NCBI RefSeq assembly: GCF_000768685.1
Contig: NZ_AVPK01000001.1
Location: 372,001-436,000, forward strand
Direction: 5' to 3'
Source of the DNA: Knoellia subterranea KCTC 19937
GTDB lineage: Bacteria > Actinomycetota > Actinomycetes > Actinomycetales > Dermatophilaceae
Length of the DNA stretch: 64,000 nt
The translations under genes were made by a program, and so were the position numbers. Every line of letters starts with the position of its first letter. Position 1 is the stretch's first letter. Below are positions 9,373 to 19,101 of the stretch, in pieces. Under the pieces are notes generated by a model. It ran no database searches, had not been told where the DNA came from, and saw nothing but the letters and a program-made list of their open reading frames with translations.

Positions 9373-12300
9373 GTGTTCCGCAAGGTCCTCGTCGCCAACC
9401 GAGGCGAGATCGCCGTTCGGGCGTTCCGCGCCGCCACCGAGCTCGGGGCCAAGACGGTCGCGGTCTTCCCCTACGAGGACCGCAACTCCGAACACCGGCT
9501 CAAGGCCGACGAGTCGTACCAGATCGGCGAGGAGGGCCACCCCGTCCGGGCCTACCTCGACCACGAAGCGATCGTGCGCGTGGCCGTCGAGTGCGGCGCC
9601 GACGCGGTCTATCCGGGGTATGGCTTCCTGTCCGAGAACCCCTTGTTGGCCGAGGAGTGTGCGGCCCACGGGATCACCTTCATCGGCCCGCCGGCTGAGG
9701 TCCTGCACCTCACCGGCAACAAGGCCAAGGCCATCGCGGCGGCTCGGGCTGCGGGGCTCCCGACGCTGCGCGGCTCGGAGGCGGGCACGGACCTCGACGC
9801 TCTCGAGGCTGCGGCCGCTGAGATCGGCTTCCCCGTCTTCGTCAAGGCGGTGTCCGGTGGCGGTGGTCGGGGCATGCGCCGGGTCGAGTCCCCGGACGGG
9901 TTGCGCGAGGCGCTGGAGGCGGCGCAGCGCGAGGCCGACGCAGCCTTCGGCGACCCCACGCTCTACATCGAGGAGGCTGTGGTCGACCCGCGGCACATCG
10001 AGGTGCAGGTGCTCAGCGACGGGAGCGATGGCGAGGACGGAGTGCTGCACCTCTTCGAACGGGACTGCTCTGTGCAGCGCCGACACCAGAAGGTCGTCGA
10101 GATCGCCCCCGCCCCCAACCTCTCCCCCGAGCTGCGCGAGCAGATGTGCGCCGATGCGGTGCGCTTCGCGCGCGAGATCGGGTACGTCAACGCCGGAACG
10201 GTCGAGTTCCTGCTCGGCAAGGACGGGCGTTACGTCTTCATCGAGATGAACCCGCGCATCCAGGTCGAACACACCGTCACCGAGGAGGTCACGGACGTCG
10301 ACCTCGTCGTCTCGCAGATGCGGATCGCGTCGGGTGAGACGTTCGAGGACCTCGACCTGCGCCAGTCCGACATCGTGCTGCGCGGTGCCGCGCTGCAGTG
10401 CCGGATCACGACCGAGGACCCGGCGAACGGCTTCCGCCCCGATGCCGGAACGATCACCGTCTATCGCTCGGCGGGCGGCGGCGGGGTGCGCCTCGACGGT
10501 GGAACGGTCTTCGTCGGCGCGCGCGTCTCGGCCCACTTCGACTCGATGCTCGTCAAGCTCACGTGCCGTGGCCGCTCGTTCCCCATGGCGGTTCGTCGGG
10601 CGCGTAGAGCGTTGGCGGAGTTCCGAATTCGCGGTGTGTCCACGAACATCCGGTTCCTCGAGGGCGTGCTGGCCGACCCCGTGTTCCAGGCCGGCGAGGC
10701 GACGACCTCGTTCATCGACGAGCGTCCCGAACTGCTCACGGCACGCACTCCTGCCGACCGCGGCACCAAGCTCCTGACCTATCTCGCCGACCTCACGGTC
10801 AACCAACCCCACGGGCCCGCTCGCACCACCGTCCGGCCGCGAGCCAAGCTCCCGGCGCTCGACCTGGATGCGCCCCTGCCTCCGGGGTCCCGCGACCTGC
10901 TGCAGCGTGTCGGCCCGGCGGAGTTCGCGCGCCAACTGCGTGAGCGCACCGGGGTGGCCGTCACGGACACGACGTTCCGCGACGCCCACCAGTCCCTTCT
11001 GGCGACCCGCATGCGCACCCGCGACCTGCTCCACGTGGCCGGTCACGTCTCACGACTCACTCCGGAACTGCTGTCCATGGAGGCGTGGGGCGGAGCGACC
11101 TATGACGTGGGGCTGCGCTTCCTGAGCGAGGACCCCTGGGAGCGGCTCTCGCTGCTGCGGGAGGCGATGCCCAACGTGCCGCTGCAAATGCTCCTGCGCG
11201 GCCGCAACACCGTGGGCTACACGCCGTATCCGACGAAGGTCACCGACGTCTTCGTCCAGGAGGCCGCCCGCAGCGGCCTCGACATCTTCCGCATCTTCGA
11301 CTCACTCAACGACGTGAGCCAGATGCGGCCTGCCGTGGAGGCGGTCCTCGCCACCGACACCGCGGTCGCCGAGGTCGCGCTCTGCTACACCGGCAACCTC
11401 AGCGACCCGGGCGAGAAGCTCTACACGCTCGACTACTACCTCCGCCTGGCCGAAGAGATCGTCGACACCGGCGCACACGTGCTGGCCATCAAGGACATGG
11501 CCGGTCTGCTGCGCGCGCCGGCCGCCCGCACACTGGTGACGGCGCTGCGCGAGCGTTTCGACCTGCCGGTGCACCTGCACACCCACGACACCGCCGGTGG
11601 ACAGATCGGGACGCTGCTCGCCGCCATCGACGCCGGGGTCGACGCCGTCGATGCCGCGTCCGCGGCCATGGCGGGGACGACGAGCCAGCCGTCGCTCTCG
11701 GCCCTCGTCGCCGCCACCGACGGAACCGAGCGCGAGACCGGGCTCGACATCGACAACGTCTTCGCCCTTGAGCCCTATTGGGAGGCGGTGCGCCAGCTCT
11801 ATGCCCCCTTCGAGTCGGGCCTGCCCTCCCCCACGGGCCGGGTCTACTTCCACGAGATCCCCGGTGGGCAACTGTCGAACCTCCGCCAGCAGGCCATCGC
11901 GTTGGGCCTCGGCGACCGGTTCGAGGACATCGAGGACATGTATGCCGCGGCCAACCGCATCCTCGGAAACCTCGTCAAGGTGACCCCGAGCAGCAAGGTC
12001 GTCGGCGACCTCGCGCTCGCTCTCGTCGGAGCGGGTGCCGACCCGGACGACTTCGAGGAGAACCCCACCAAGTACGACATCCCCGACTCGGTCATCGGCT
12101 TCCTCGAGGGCGAGCTGGGCGACCCGCCCGGCGGCTGGCCCGAGCCCTTCCGGACGAAGGCTCTGCAGGGTCGCGGCCGTGGCCCCCGCATCACCGAACT
12201 CACACCGGAGCAGGAGCAGGCCCTCGACCACACACCGCGCGAGACCCTCAACGAATTGCTCTTTCCCGGGCCGACGAAGGACTTCCGTTCGTCGCGCGAG

Positions 12301-12762
12301 GCCTATGGCGACCTATCGGTCCTGGGCACGGTGGAGTTCCTGCACGGCCTCGCGCCGGACCGTGAGTACGAAGTCGAGATCGAGGCGGGCAAGCGGCTCC
12401 TCCTCGGCATCTCCTCCATCGGCGATGCCGACGCCAAGGGGATGCGCACCGTCATGTGCACCCTGAACGGCCAGTTCCGTCCGATCACGGTGCGCGACAC
12501 CTCCGTTCAGGTCGACGACAAGGCAGCCGAGAAGGCCGAGCCGGGCAACTCCAACCACGTCCCCGCACCCTTCGCCGGCGTCGTCACCCCCGTCGTCGCC
12601 GAGGGTGACGCGGTGGAGGCCGGTGCGGTCGTCGCGACGATCGAGGCCATGAAGATGGAGGCCAACATCACCGCCCCCGTCGCCGGCACGGTCGACCGCC
12701 TCGCCATCCGCGGCCACCAACAAGTCGAAGGCGGAGACCTCCTCCTCGTCCTCAAACCCTGA
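9373..12762 (+). CDS. pyc: Pyruvate carboxylase
   Basis: A biotin enzyme carboxylating pyruvate to oxaloacetate with ATP and bicarbonate (anaplerosis). The domains are biotin carboxylase (1-455; KAVSGGGGRGMR ATP grasp, EMNPRIQVEHTVTEEV), carboxyltransferase (from VTDTTFRDAHQSLLATRMRT, about 520-800), a central allosteric/PC domain, and a C-terminal biotinyl domain with IEAMKMEANI. The GTG at 9373 follows GGAGG with five bases spacing, giving 1129 residues, the usual length. An in-frame GTG at 9343 lacks a ribosome site. With the malic enzyme at 0.1-1.6 kb the region covers both directions of the pyruvate/C4 node. Confidence 0.97.
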   Translation: MFRKVLVANRGEIAVRAFRAATELGAKTVAVFPYEDRNSEHRLKADESYQIGEEGHPVRAYLDHEAIVRVAVECGADAVYPGYGFLSENPLLAEECAAHGITFIGPPAEVLHLTGNKAKAIAAARAAGLPTLRGSEAGTDLDALEAAAAEIGFPVFVKAVSGGGGRGMRRVESPDGLREALEAAQREADAAFGDPTLYIEEAVVDPRHIEVQVLSDGSDGEDGVLHLFERDCSVQRRHQKVVEIAPAPNLSPELREQMCADAVRFAREIGYVNAGTVEFLLGKDGRYVFIEMNPRIQVEHTVTEEVTDVDLVVSQMRIASGETFEDLDLRQSDIVLRGAALQCRITTEDPANGFRPDAGTITVYRSAGGGGVRLDGGTVFVGARVSAHFDSMLVKLTCRGRSFPMAVRRARRALAEFRIRGVSTNIRFLEGVLADPVFQAGEATTSFIDERPELLTARTPADRGTKLLTYLADLTVNQPHGPARTTVRPRAKLPALDLDAPLPPGSRDLLQRVGPAEFARQLRERTGVAVTDTTFRDAHQSLLATRMRTRDLLHVAGHVSRLTPELLSMEAWGGATYDVGLRFLSEDPWERLSLLREAMPNVPLQMLLRGRNTVGYTPYPTKVTDVFVQEAARSGLDIFRIFDSLNDVSQMRPAVEAVLATDTAVAEVALCYTGNLSDPGEKLYTLDYYLRLAEEIVDTGAHVLAIKDMAGLLRAPAARTLVTALRERFDLPVHLHTHDTAGGQIGTLLAAIDAGVDAVDAASAAMAGTTSQPSLSALVAATDGTERETGLDIDNVFALEPYWEAVRQLYAPFESGLPSPTGRVYFHEIPGGQLSNLRQQAIALGLGDRFEDIEDMYAAANRILGNLVKVTPSSKVVGDLALALVGAGADPDDFEENPTKYDIPDSVIGFLEGELGDPPGGWPEPFRTKALQGRGRGPRITELTPEQEQALDHTPRETLNELLFPGPTKDFRSSREAYGDLSVLGTVEFLHGLAPDREYEVEIEAGKRLLLGISSIGDADAKGMRTVMCTLNGQFRPITVRDTSVQVDDKAAEKAEPGNSNHVPAPFAGVVTPVVAEGDAVEAGAVVATIEAMKMEANITAPVAGTVDRLAIRGHQQVEGGDLLLVLKP

Positions 12763-12942
12763 CCCACACCGCCCTGCCGTCCCCGCCCGTACCGCCAGAC
12801 ATGCAATACCGCTCGCCCGAGCCGACCGACCCGCCCAACCGTGCGGGGATTGGCACACCGAGGCCAGCCATTGCATGTCCGGCCGCACACCCGCCCAGAC
12901 CAATGCATGTCCCCCGGCCCGCCCGGAGCCCAGCGCGAGTCC

Positions 12943-13146
12943 GGATGGTCGTCGTGCGTGCGTTTGCGACGAAGGAGCAACTGAGCGCGCACGACGCGCC
13001 ATCCGCGCGAGCGCGCGTGCAGCCGCGGCAGTGAGCGCGAGTCCGGATGGTCGTCGTGCGCACGTACGGCCGTGAGCGCGAGCCGGATGGTCGTCGTGCG
13101 TGCGTTTGCGACGAAGGAGCAACTGAGCGCGCACGACGCGCCATCC
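12943..13146. repeat. REP-like palindromic repeat: two identical 62-bp copies plus one truncated copy
   Basis: Identical 62-bp units lie at 12943-13004 and 13085-13146. Each is bounded by inverted arms (GGATGGtCGTCGTGCG and CGCACGACGcGCCATCC) around a loop containing GACGAAGGAGCAACTGAG. A third copy, only the left arm, starts at 13045. The units share flanking GAGCGCGAG sequence. The 440-bp gap between pyc and the DUF2207 gene holds nothing else recognisable. The arrangement resembles REP/BIME clusters. The units also read as an open frame beginning MVVVRAFATKEQ, which I regard as accidental. Confidence 0.8.
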
Positions 13147-13203
13147 GGGGAGCGCGCCGCGAGCGGCGAACGCGGGAGCGAGAGAGCCCGCGAGCGGGAG
13201 CGG

Positions 13204-15168
13204 CTACCAGGAGCCGCCACCACCGCCTCCGCCACCACCACCGGAGAACCCGCCACCGCCAGAGAACCCACCTCCGCCGAGCCCGGACGAACCCGACGAC
13301 CCGGGCGTCGACACGAACGTGCCCGCGGCCTGGGTGGAGAACGAGTCCATGCTCGAGGCGACGTGGCCAAAGTTCCAGCCGGTCATGGGTCCCATGTACC
13401 AGGTCGGCGCGGCGATGACGTGCCCGGCCGCCGCTGCAGCAGTCGCGACGTCCTCGAAGACCTTGGCCCAGCGGTCGGCCAATCCGAAGACGATGGCGTA
13501 GGGCAGGAACTTCGAGAAGATGTCCTGCGCCTCTTCCCACTTGATCTGGTTGGCCTCGGCCGTGGCGATGTACTGCTCGAAACCCCTGGCCTGGGCGAAG
13601 ATCGCGCTTCCCTCGGCGGTGCGCGAGGCCATGCGTCGACCGAGGGCCTGCACGATCAGTCCGCCGATGATGAGGCCGACGCCGAAGACCCAACCCGTGC
13701 CCACGAGACGGCCGCCGCCGAGTGCACCGAGTGACGTCGACAGGAAGAAGAGCGCGACCACGCCGAGGACGATGAGCACAATCCCCAGTCCGGTCCACGC
13801 GGAGCGCTGCGCGTCGGGCGAGCGACGGAACCAGTGACGACGGACCGCTTCCGAATACATGAGCCCCTGGACCGTCCGCAGGGTCGAGGCGAACGTGTTC
13901 TTGAGGGACGAGAGCCGGACTTCGTCGGCGTTCTTGAAGACGCCTCCGAGCAGCTCCGCTTCGTACATCGTCAGGGTCGGGCCGTTGGCCGGCGGCGTGG
14001 CGCGGCGCAGGATCCAGTCGTCGCTGCGGAAGCGTCCGCGCTCCTCGTTGGTGATGGTGAGGTGGCCGCGGACGGCGAGGTCGATGAGGGTCGCGGTGAC
14101 GTCGACGACGTCGGCCCGCTCGTCGATGATCGTGCCGACCATGCCGGGCTGGACCCCAGGCGGCGGGTTGAACTGGACCGCGACGGTCGGAGCCTTGCCC
14201 CTCACGATGGGCGCCGTCTCCCCCGCACCCGGGGTGAGTCCGGGGGTGAGCCCGGCATAGACCTCGTCGCGCCCGCGGGTCCAGACGAGGAAGCCCATGA
14301 GGCCGCCTGCGAGCAAGGGGATGAGCACGCCTCCGCCGACGAGGGCGCTGCCGAGGTACTTCTGCTGGGCGTCGGACAACGAGGGGCCGGGGTCGTAGCC
14401 GCCGCCGTAGCTGCCGTCGGAGCCACTGTCCCGCAGGTCCGGGGTGAGGTCGCCGAACGCCTCCCGCGGCCACGAGACGACGATGGTCGCGCCCTGCCCC
14501 GGGTTGATGTCGGGAATGGTGAACTTCGAGGTCGCCCCCGCCACGCCGGTGCACTTGGTGTCCTCGTGGAGCGCGCCGTAGTAGCAGGCCACCTGGGTCG
14601 CTGCCACCGGACCGGTGACGTCGGCCGTGACCTGGTGATAGGCGTAGTCGTTCGACGGGTCGATGTGGTTGTAGTAGAGCTCTGCGGTGCCGTCACCGAT
14701 GTCGTTGATGACGTTGGCGAGGGTGTAACTGAGGACGTACTCCTGCACACCCGACACGGTTTCGTCGGCGTTGCCGATGCGCACCTGCTCGTAGGCGCCG
14801 AAGTCGGAGATGTCGACGTCGGTCGGGGCACCGGTGGGCGACGTGACCTTGACGTTGGACAGCTCGTAGTGGCGGTACTGCGTCGTCGAGTTCTGGTAGC
14901 CCGCCCGCACCTGGATCGTGCGATAGATCCCGTGACGCTCCTCGCCCGACGGGAAATCCCAGCGGATGCGCTGGGTGACGTTCATCGATCCGTCGGGCTG
15001 GACGGCATACAGGACGTTGAACGACGCGGCGTCGTCGTCCATCGGGACGAAGCCGGCCAACGAGACCGGTCGCGCGACGCTGGGAGCCGCGAGCGCGGCT
15101 CCGGCCGGCGCACCGATGCAGAGGAGGGCGACCACGCCCAACAACCAGAACCGCAGCCGACCGCTCAC
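13204..15168 (-). CDS. DUF2207 membrane protein with Gly-rich tail
   Basis: A 654-residue protein of the DUF2207 family, predicted membrane bound with an extracytoplasmic N-domain. It has a signal peptide (MSGRLRFWLLGVVALLCIG up to ALA), then a beta-rich region (FNVLYAVQPDGSMNVTQRIRWDF; EERHGIYRTIQV) typical of the family. A membrane helix follows around residues 275-297, then a cytoplasmic part and two more helices near 455-500. The tail is almost pure Gly/Ser and ends GGGGGSW. The GTG start is three bases past the smpB stop, so the genes form one operon. The role is unknown. Confidence 0.85.
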   Translation of the reverse strand: MSGRLRFWLLGVVALLCIGAPAGAALAAPSVARPVSLAGFVPMDDDAASFNVLYAVQPDGSMNVTQRIRWDFPSGEERHGIYRTIQVRAGYQNSTTQYRHYELSNVKVTSPTGAPTDVDISDFGAYEQVRIGNADETVSGVQEYVLSYTLANVINDIGDGTAELYYNHIDPSNDYAYHQVTADVTGPVAATQVACYYGALHEDTKCTGVAGATSKFTIPDINPGQGATIVVSWPREAFGDLTPDLRDSGSDGSYGGGYDPGPSLSDAQQKYLGSALVGGGVLIPLLAGGLMGFLVWTRGRDEVYAGLTPGLTPGAGETAPIVRGKAPTVAVQFNPPPGVQPGMVGTIIDERADVVDVTATLIDLAVRGHLTITNEERGRFRSDDWILRRATPPANGPTLTMYEAELLGGVFKNADEVRLSSLKNTFASTLRTVQGLMYSEAVRRHWFRRSPDAQRSAWTGLGIVLIVLGVVALFFLSTSLGALGGGRLVGTGWVFGVGLIIGGLIVQALGRRMASRTAEGSAIFAQARGFEQYIATAEANQIKWEEAQDIFSKFLPYAIVFGLADRWAKVFEDVATAAAAAGHVIAAPTWYMGPMTGWNFGHVASSMDSFSTQAAGTFVSTPGSSGSSGLGGGGFSGGGGFSGGGGGGGGGGSW

Positions 15169-15171
15169 GAA

Positions 15172-15669
15172 CTACCCCCTGTAGGCGCCGAGCGCGCGCT
15201 CGGTCTCCCGACGATCCTGACGCTCACGCAACGCGTGGCGCTTGTCGTACTCCTTCTTGCCCTTGGCCACCGCGATCTCGACCTTGGCGCGCCCGTCCTT
15301 GAAGTACAGCTGGAGCGGGACGATCGTGTGGCCGCTCTCGCGGGTCGCCTGCATGATCTTGGTGAGCTCCTTGCGGTGGAGCAGGAGCTTGCGGCGGCGG
15401 CGCGGCGTGTGGTTGGTCCACGTGCCCGAGACGTATTCGGGGATGTGCACGCCCTCGAGCCACAGCTCGTCGCCGGTGAAGCTCGCCCACCCGTCAACGA
15501 GGCTCGCGCGCCCCATGCGCAGCGCCTTGACCTCGGTCCCCATCAGGACGAGGCCGGCCTCGAACGTGTCCTCGATGAGGTAGTCGTGCCGGGCCTTGCG
15601 GTTGCTTGCGACGAGTTTGCGGCCATCATCCGGCTTGGCAGCCTTCTTCTTTCCGTTGCTCTGTGCCAC
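15172..15669 (-). CDS. smpB: SsrA-binding protein SmpB
   Basis: The RNA-binding partner of tmRNA in trans-translation. Core motifs are [42 protein letters not shown] and [11 protein letters not shown], with a basic C-terminal tail [20 protein letters not shown] that enters the decoding centre. The GTG at 15669 has AGGAGG eight bases upstream, giving 165 residues; an in-frame GTG at 15678 overlaps that ribosome site and is less likely. Location after ftsE-ftsX-M23 peptidase is the usual actinobacterial order. The tmRNA itself is 11 kb away. Confidence 0.96.
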   Translation of the reverse strand: MAQSNGKKKAAKPDDGRKLVASNRKARHDYLIEDTFEAGLVLMGTEVKALRMGRASLVDGWASFTGDELWLEGVHIPEYVSGTWTNHTPRRRRKLLLHRKELTKIMQATRESGHTIVPLQLYFKDGRAKVEIAVAKGKKEYDKRHALRERQDRRETERALGAYRG

Positions 15670-15804
15670 GTCGCTCACCTCCTCGAGTCAGTGCGACACG
15701 CTACTGCAGCGTATGCCGTCCGCGCGCCTGCCTTTGCGACCCACCCCGCGTCGTGGGAACCACGCGATCAGGGCGGCTCAGGGAGCGGTCCGATCAGAAG
15801 TGGA

Positions 15805-17175
15805 TCAGAGGTAGTTGCGCGGGTCGACGAAGTTGCCGTCCTCGTAGACCTCGAAGTGGATGTGGCGGCCGTTGGAGTTGCCCGTGGTGCCTTCGTAACC
15901 CACGACCTGGCCCCGCTTCACCCGGCCGGAGTGGAGCCGGATGCTGCGCATGTGGTTGTAGGTCGTCGTCAGCGCGACCCCGCCGATGACCCCGTGGTCG
16001 ATGATGACGCGGTTGCCGTAGCCACTGTTGTAGCCGGACTCGATGATGACGCCGTCGGCCGCGGCCTTGACGGGGGTGCCGCACGGTGCCGCGTAGTCGC
16101 GACCGCTGTGCAGGCGCCAGACGTGCTGGATCGGGTGGAACCGCATACCGTATTCGGAGCTGATCCAGCCCAGGGTCGTGGGCGGGCTGAGGGGGCCGCC
16201 CGAGGAGGAACTGCCGCCGGACCCGCCGCCCGGCTTGTTGCGTGCGGCGCGGGCCTTGGCTGCCGCCTTGGCGCGGGCGTTGGCCGCGGCGGCGATCCTG
16301 GCCTTGCGCAGGGCCTCTGCGGCCCGGGCCTTGATGACAGCGCCGAGCCGGTTGGATTCGGCCTGCATCTGCTGGAGGCGGGCGGCCTCGGCGACGGACT
16401 GGGCCTTGACCGTGGCTGCCTGGGTGGTCTGCTGGGCCGCGAGCTGGTCGAGCGCGGCCTTGGCCGCGGTGGCCTTGTCGCGGGCGGCGTTGGCGGCGGC
16501 GAGCGAGGCCTCGGCCTTGCGCTTGGCCTTCTCGGAGTCGACCCGGAGGGCGGAGAGGTGGTCCTCCTGCGCCGTCTGGCTGGCTCGCGCGGTCGCGAGC
16601 GCGACCATCGACTGGCCCTGGAGATCCATCACGGTGCCGATGAGGGCGATGCGGTCGGCGAACTGCTGCGGCGACGTCGACGTCATCGCCATGTCGAACT
16701 CGCCGAAGCCCTGGTCCTGATAGATCTGCGCCGCGAACTGCGCCACCTCGCCGCGGCTCTGGCGGATCTGCTGGGTCGTGGCGGCGAGCTCGTCCTGGGC
16801 CTTGGTCTCGTTGGCCTGAGCGACCTCGAGCTCCTGGGCGGCGATGGCGTTGGCGGTCTCGGCGCGCGCTGCGGCGCCCTGGGCCTGCTCGAGAGCGGCC
16901 TGCGCACCGGGCAGCTTGGCCTGGGTCGTGCGGAGGGCGATGTAGGCGTTGGCGAGGTCGGCGTTGGTCTCGTCGAGGTCCCCGCGGAGCTGGTCGATCT
17001 GTGCGTCGACCTTGCGCTTCTGCTGGTTGGGATCCGGGTCAGCACCCTGGAGCGCTGAGGACGCCGGCACCACGAGGGAGAGCGAGCACAACAGCGCCGC
17101 CGAGAGGCCGACAGATCGGCGCACGGAGGCTTTTCGGGGCGCAGGGGTTCGCCACATGATCACCATTGGTAACAC
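15805..17175 (-). CDS. M23 peptidoglycan endopeptidase with coiled coil (FtsEX partner-like)
   Basis: A 456-residue exported cell-wall hydrolase. A signal peptide (VRRSVGLSAALLCSLSLVV up to SSA) is followed by a long Ala/Gln/Lys-rich coiled coil (about 55-310), a Gly/Ser linker, and a C-terminal LytM/M23 domain with zinc ligands in HSGRDYAAPCGTPV and HIHFEVYEDG. The layout is that of EnvC-type activators and hydrolases controlled by FtsEX, and the gene lies directly downstream of ftsX. All expected M23 ligands (H, D, HxH) are present, so it is probably an active enzyme rather than a degenerate activator. GTG at 17175 has GGAGG seven bases upstream. Confidence 0.9.
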   Translation of the reverse strand: MLPMVIMWRTPAPRKASVRRSVGLSAALLCSLSLVVPASSALQGADPDPNQQKRKVDAQIDQLRGDLDETNADLANAYIALRTTQAKLPGAQAALEQAQGAAARAETANAIAAQELEVAQANETKAQDELAATTQQIRQSRGEVAQFAAQIYQDQGFGEFDMAMTSTSPQQFADRIALIGTVMDLQGQSMVALATARASQTAQEDHLSALRVDSEKAKRKAEASLAAANAARDKATAAKAALDQLAAQQTTQAATVKAQSVAEAARLQQMQAESNRLGAVIKARAAEALRKARIAAAANARAKAAAKARAARNKPGGGSGGSSSSGGPLSPPTTLGWISSEYGMRFHPIQHVWRLHSGRDYAAPCGTPVKAAADGVIIESGYNSGYGNRVIIDHGVIGGVALTTTYNHMRSIRLHSGRVKRGQVVGYEGTTGNSNGRHIHFEVYEDGNFVDPRNYL

Positions 17176-17300
17176 GAGTCACCTCCGTTGGGAACCCTCC
17201 GCGCCGGTGAATCTGCTTTTGCGATCCTCCATCGTCCCCGATCCAGAGGCGTCGGCGTGGCCTTTTGGGCAACGTCGGGGAACTCCGGACCAGGGCCGAC

Positions 17301-18206
17301 TCAGACGCGCAGGTAGCGCCGCAGCGTGAACAGGCTGGTCAGCACCGCGATGAGGATGACGCCACCGAAGAGCCACGGCGTGAGCGCCCAGACGTCGTTG
17401 GCACCGATGAGCGCCTTGTCGAGGACGACGCGGTTGAAGCCGAGGTTGAAGATCAGCCGGAGGCCGAGCCAGAGCATGCCAACGGCGAGGCCCACACCCA
17501 GCATCGCGACGACGAGCATCTCGATGATGAAGGGCATCCTGATCGTCCAGTTCGAGGCGCCGACGAGACGCATGATGCCGATCTCACGCCGTCGGATGAA
17601 GGCGGCCTGCCGGATCGTCGTCGCCATGAGCAGGGTGGCGCAGATGACCATGAGGCCGGCGAGGAAGACCGAGAACGCGGTGATCCAGTTGATGATCTGG
17701 AAGAAGCGTTTGAGGACCTTCTCCTGGTCCTGGACGCTGGCGACGCCCGGCGCTCGCTCGAACTGACTCGTGACCACGGCGAACTTCGTCGGGTCCGCGA
17801 GTTGCACCCGGAAGCTCTGCGGGATGTCGCCCGGCTGGACATTGCCGGTGATGGGGCTGTTGCGGAACTGCTCCTTGAACCGCTCGAAGGCCTCGGCCTC
17901 CGACTCGTGGAAGACCTGCTTGACCTCAGGCATGGCCTTGAGCTGGTTCTCGATGCTCTCCTGCTGCGCCTCCGTGGCGGCCCGCCCCTGGCAGTTGGCC
18001 TGGAGCGAGTTCTCCGTGCAGAGATAGATCGAGACCTGGATGCGGTCGTACCAATAGCCCTTCATCGTGTCGGCCTGCCGCTGGGCCAGCAGGCCCATGC
18101 CCAGCAGGAACATCGACACCATCGTCACGAGGATGACGGAGAGGGCCATGGAGAGGTTGCGGCGCAGGCCGGACCAGACCTCACCGGCGACGAATCCGAC
18201 CTTCAC
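17301..18206 (-). CDS. ftsX: Cell division protein FtsX
   Basis: The membrane component of the FtsEX ABC-type complex, which transmits ATP hydrolysis to a peptidoglycan hydrolase during division. It has 301 residues with four membrane helices: one near 20-42, then an extracellular domain of about 130 residues ([19 protein letters not shown] ... [17 protein letters not shown]), then three helices. [22 protein letters not shown] is the conserved coupling segment. Its GTG overlaps the ftsE stop (GTGA). The two extracellular cysteines are typical of actinobacterial FtsX. Confidence 0.95.
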   Translation of the reverse strand: MKVGFVAGEVWSGLRRNLSMALSVILVTMVSMFLLGMGLLAQRQADTMKGYWYDRIQVSIYLCTENSLQANCQGRAATEAQQESIENQLKAMPEVKQVFHESEAEAFERFKEQFRNSPITGNVQPGDIPQSFRVQLADPTKFAVVTSQFERAPGVASVQDQEKVLKRFFQIINWITAFSVFLAGLMVICATLLMATTIRQAAFIRRREIGIMRLVGASNWTIRMPFIIEMLVVAMLGVGLAVGMLWLGLRLIFNLGFNRVVLDKALIGANDVWALTPWLFGGVILIAVLTSLFTLRRYLRV

Positions 18207-18901
18207 TTGTCCCCCTCCGGCGCCAGGTAGGTCGCGTTCTCTTCATCTCGCACGACCACTCCGTCGTCGAGCTGGACGACGCGACGACGCATGTCATTGA
18301 CGGTGTCGGCATCGTGCGTCGCCATGACCACGGTGGTGCCCGCTCGGTTGATGCGGTCGAGCAGGTGCACGATGTCGAGGCTGATCTTGGGGTCGAGGTT
18401 GCCCGTGGGCTCGTCGCACAGGAGGATCTGCGGCTTGTTGACGACGGCGCGAGCGATGGCGACGCGCTGCTGCTCACCACCGGACAGCTGGTGCGGAAGG
18501 CGCTTGCCCTTGCCCTCGAGCCCCACCATCTCGAGGGTCTCGGGGACGAGCTGCCGGATGGCGGACGCGGGCTTGCCGATGACCTGGAGGGCGAACGCGA
18601 CGTTCTGGTCCACGGTCTTGCCGGGGAGTAGCCGGAAGTCCTGGAAGACCGCTCCGATCCCCCGGCGGAACCGCGGCACCTTGCGCGCCGACAGGGTGCT
18701 CAGGTCGTGGCCGGCGACGAGGACCGAACCCGAGGTGGCCTTCTCCTCGCGGAGCGCCAGGCGGAGCAACGTGGACTTGCCGGAACCGGAGGGGCCGACG
18801 ACGAAGACGAACTCGCCGCGCTCGACGTTGACGTTGACGTCACTGAGCGCGGGGCGGGTCGACCTCGGATAGACCTTGGTGACGTTGTCGAAGCGAATCA
18901 T
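18203..18901 (-). CDS. ftsE: Cell division ATP-binding protein FtsE
   Basis: The ATPase of FtsEX, 232 residues. Walker A is GPSGSGKST, the signature motif is [14 protein letters not shown], Walker B is [12 protein letters not shown] and the H-loop is MATHDADTV. It is first gene of ftsE-ftsX-M23-smpB-DUF2207 on the minus strand. In many actinobacteria prfB lies immediately upstream; here a MarR-MFS pair and three further genes separate them (prfB is at 24.5-25.7 kb). Confidence 0.96.
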   Translation of the reverse strand: MIRFDNVTKVYPRSTRPALSDVNVNVERGEFVFVVGPSGSGKSTLLRLALREEKATSGSVLVAGHDLSTLSARKVPRFRRGIGAVFQDFRLLPGKTVDQNVAFALQVIGKPASAIRQLVPETLEMVGLEGKGKRLPHQLSGGEQQRVAIARAVVNKPQILLCDEPTGNLDPKISLDIVHLLDRINRAGTTVVMATHDADTVNDMRRRVVQLDDGVVVRDEENATYLAPEGDK

Positions 18902-19072
18902 GCGCGCGGGCAGGCCTCACGGCTCGGGGTCAGGATCGCTGTCGAGCATAGGTTCCGGTCCTGTGGCACCGCCGGAACCCCGGATGAACGGCGTGTACCC
19001 GTTCGTCAACGGCTTCCCTGCCGTCCCGTGCCCGGCCCCAGTCGCGTGCCCCCAGAGCTGCAGGGCAATCAA

Positions 19073-19087
19073 GTTGCTTGATGCAAC
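19073..19087. promoter_or_regulatory. GTTGC-N5-GCAAC palindrome, candidate MarR operator
   Basis: A perfect 5-bp inverted repeat with TTGAT between the arms lies 15 bases ahead of the chosen MarR start. Short GTTGC/TTGCN-type palindromes are usual MarR sites. Position suggests autoregulation of the MarR-MFS operon. Confidence 0.5.
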
Positions 19088-19101
19088 CAACAGGGTGTTC
19101 A

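Noticed and set aside
12943-13146. CRISPR-like array
   Set aside because: Only two full units exist, the units are long palindromes, the spacing is irregular and there are no cas genes.
13834-17058. A 1074-codon plus-strand open frame
   Set aside because: It is antisense to the DUF2207, smpB and M23 genes, has the composition of a GC-rich shadow frame and shows no family resemblance.
17176-17300. Possible c-di-AMP (ydaO) riboswitch ahead of the M23 peptidase
   Set aside because: Such riboswitches often precede wall hydrolases in actinobacteria, but the conserved blocks could not be found and 125 bases is too short with the ftsX end next to it.
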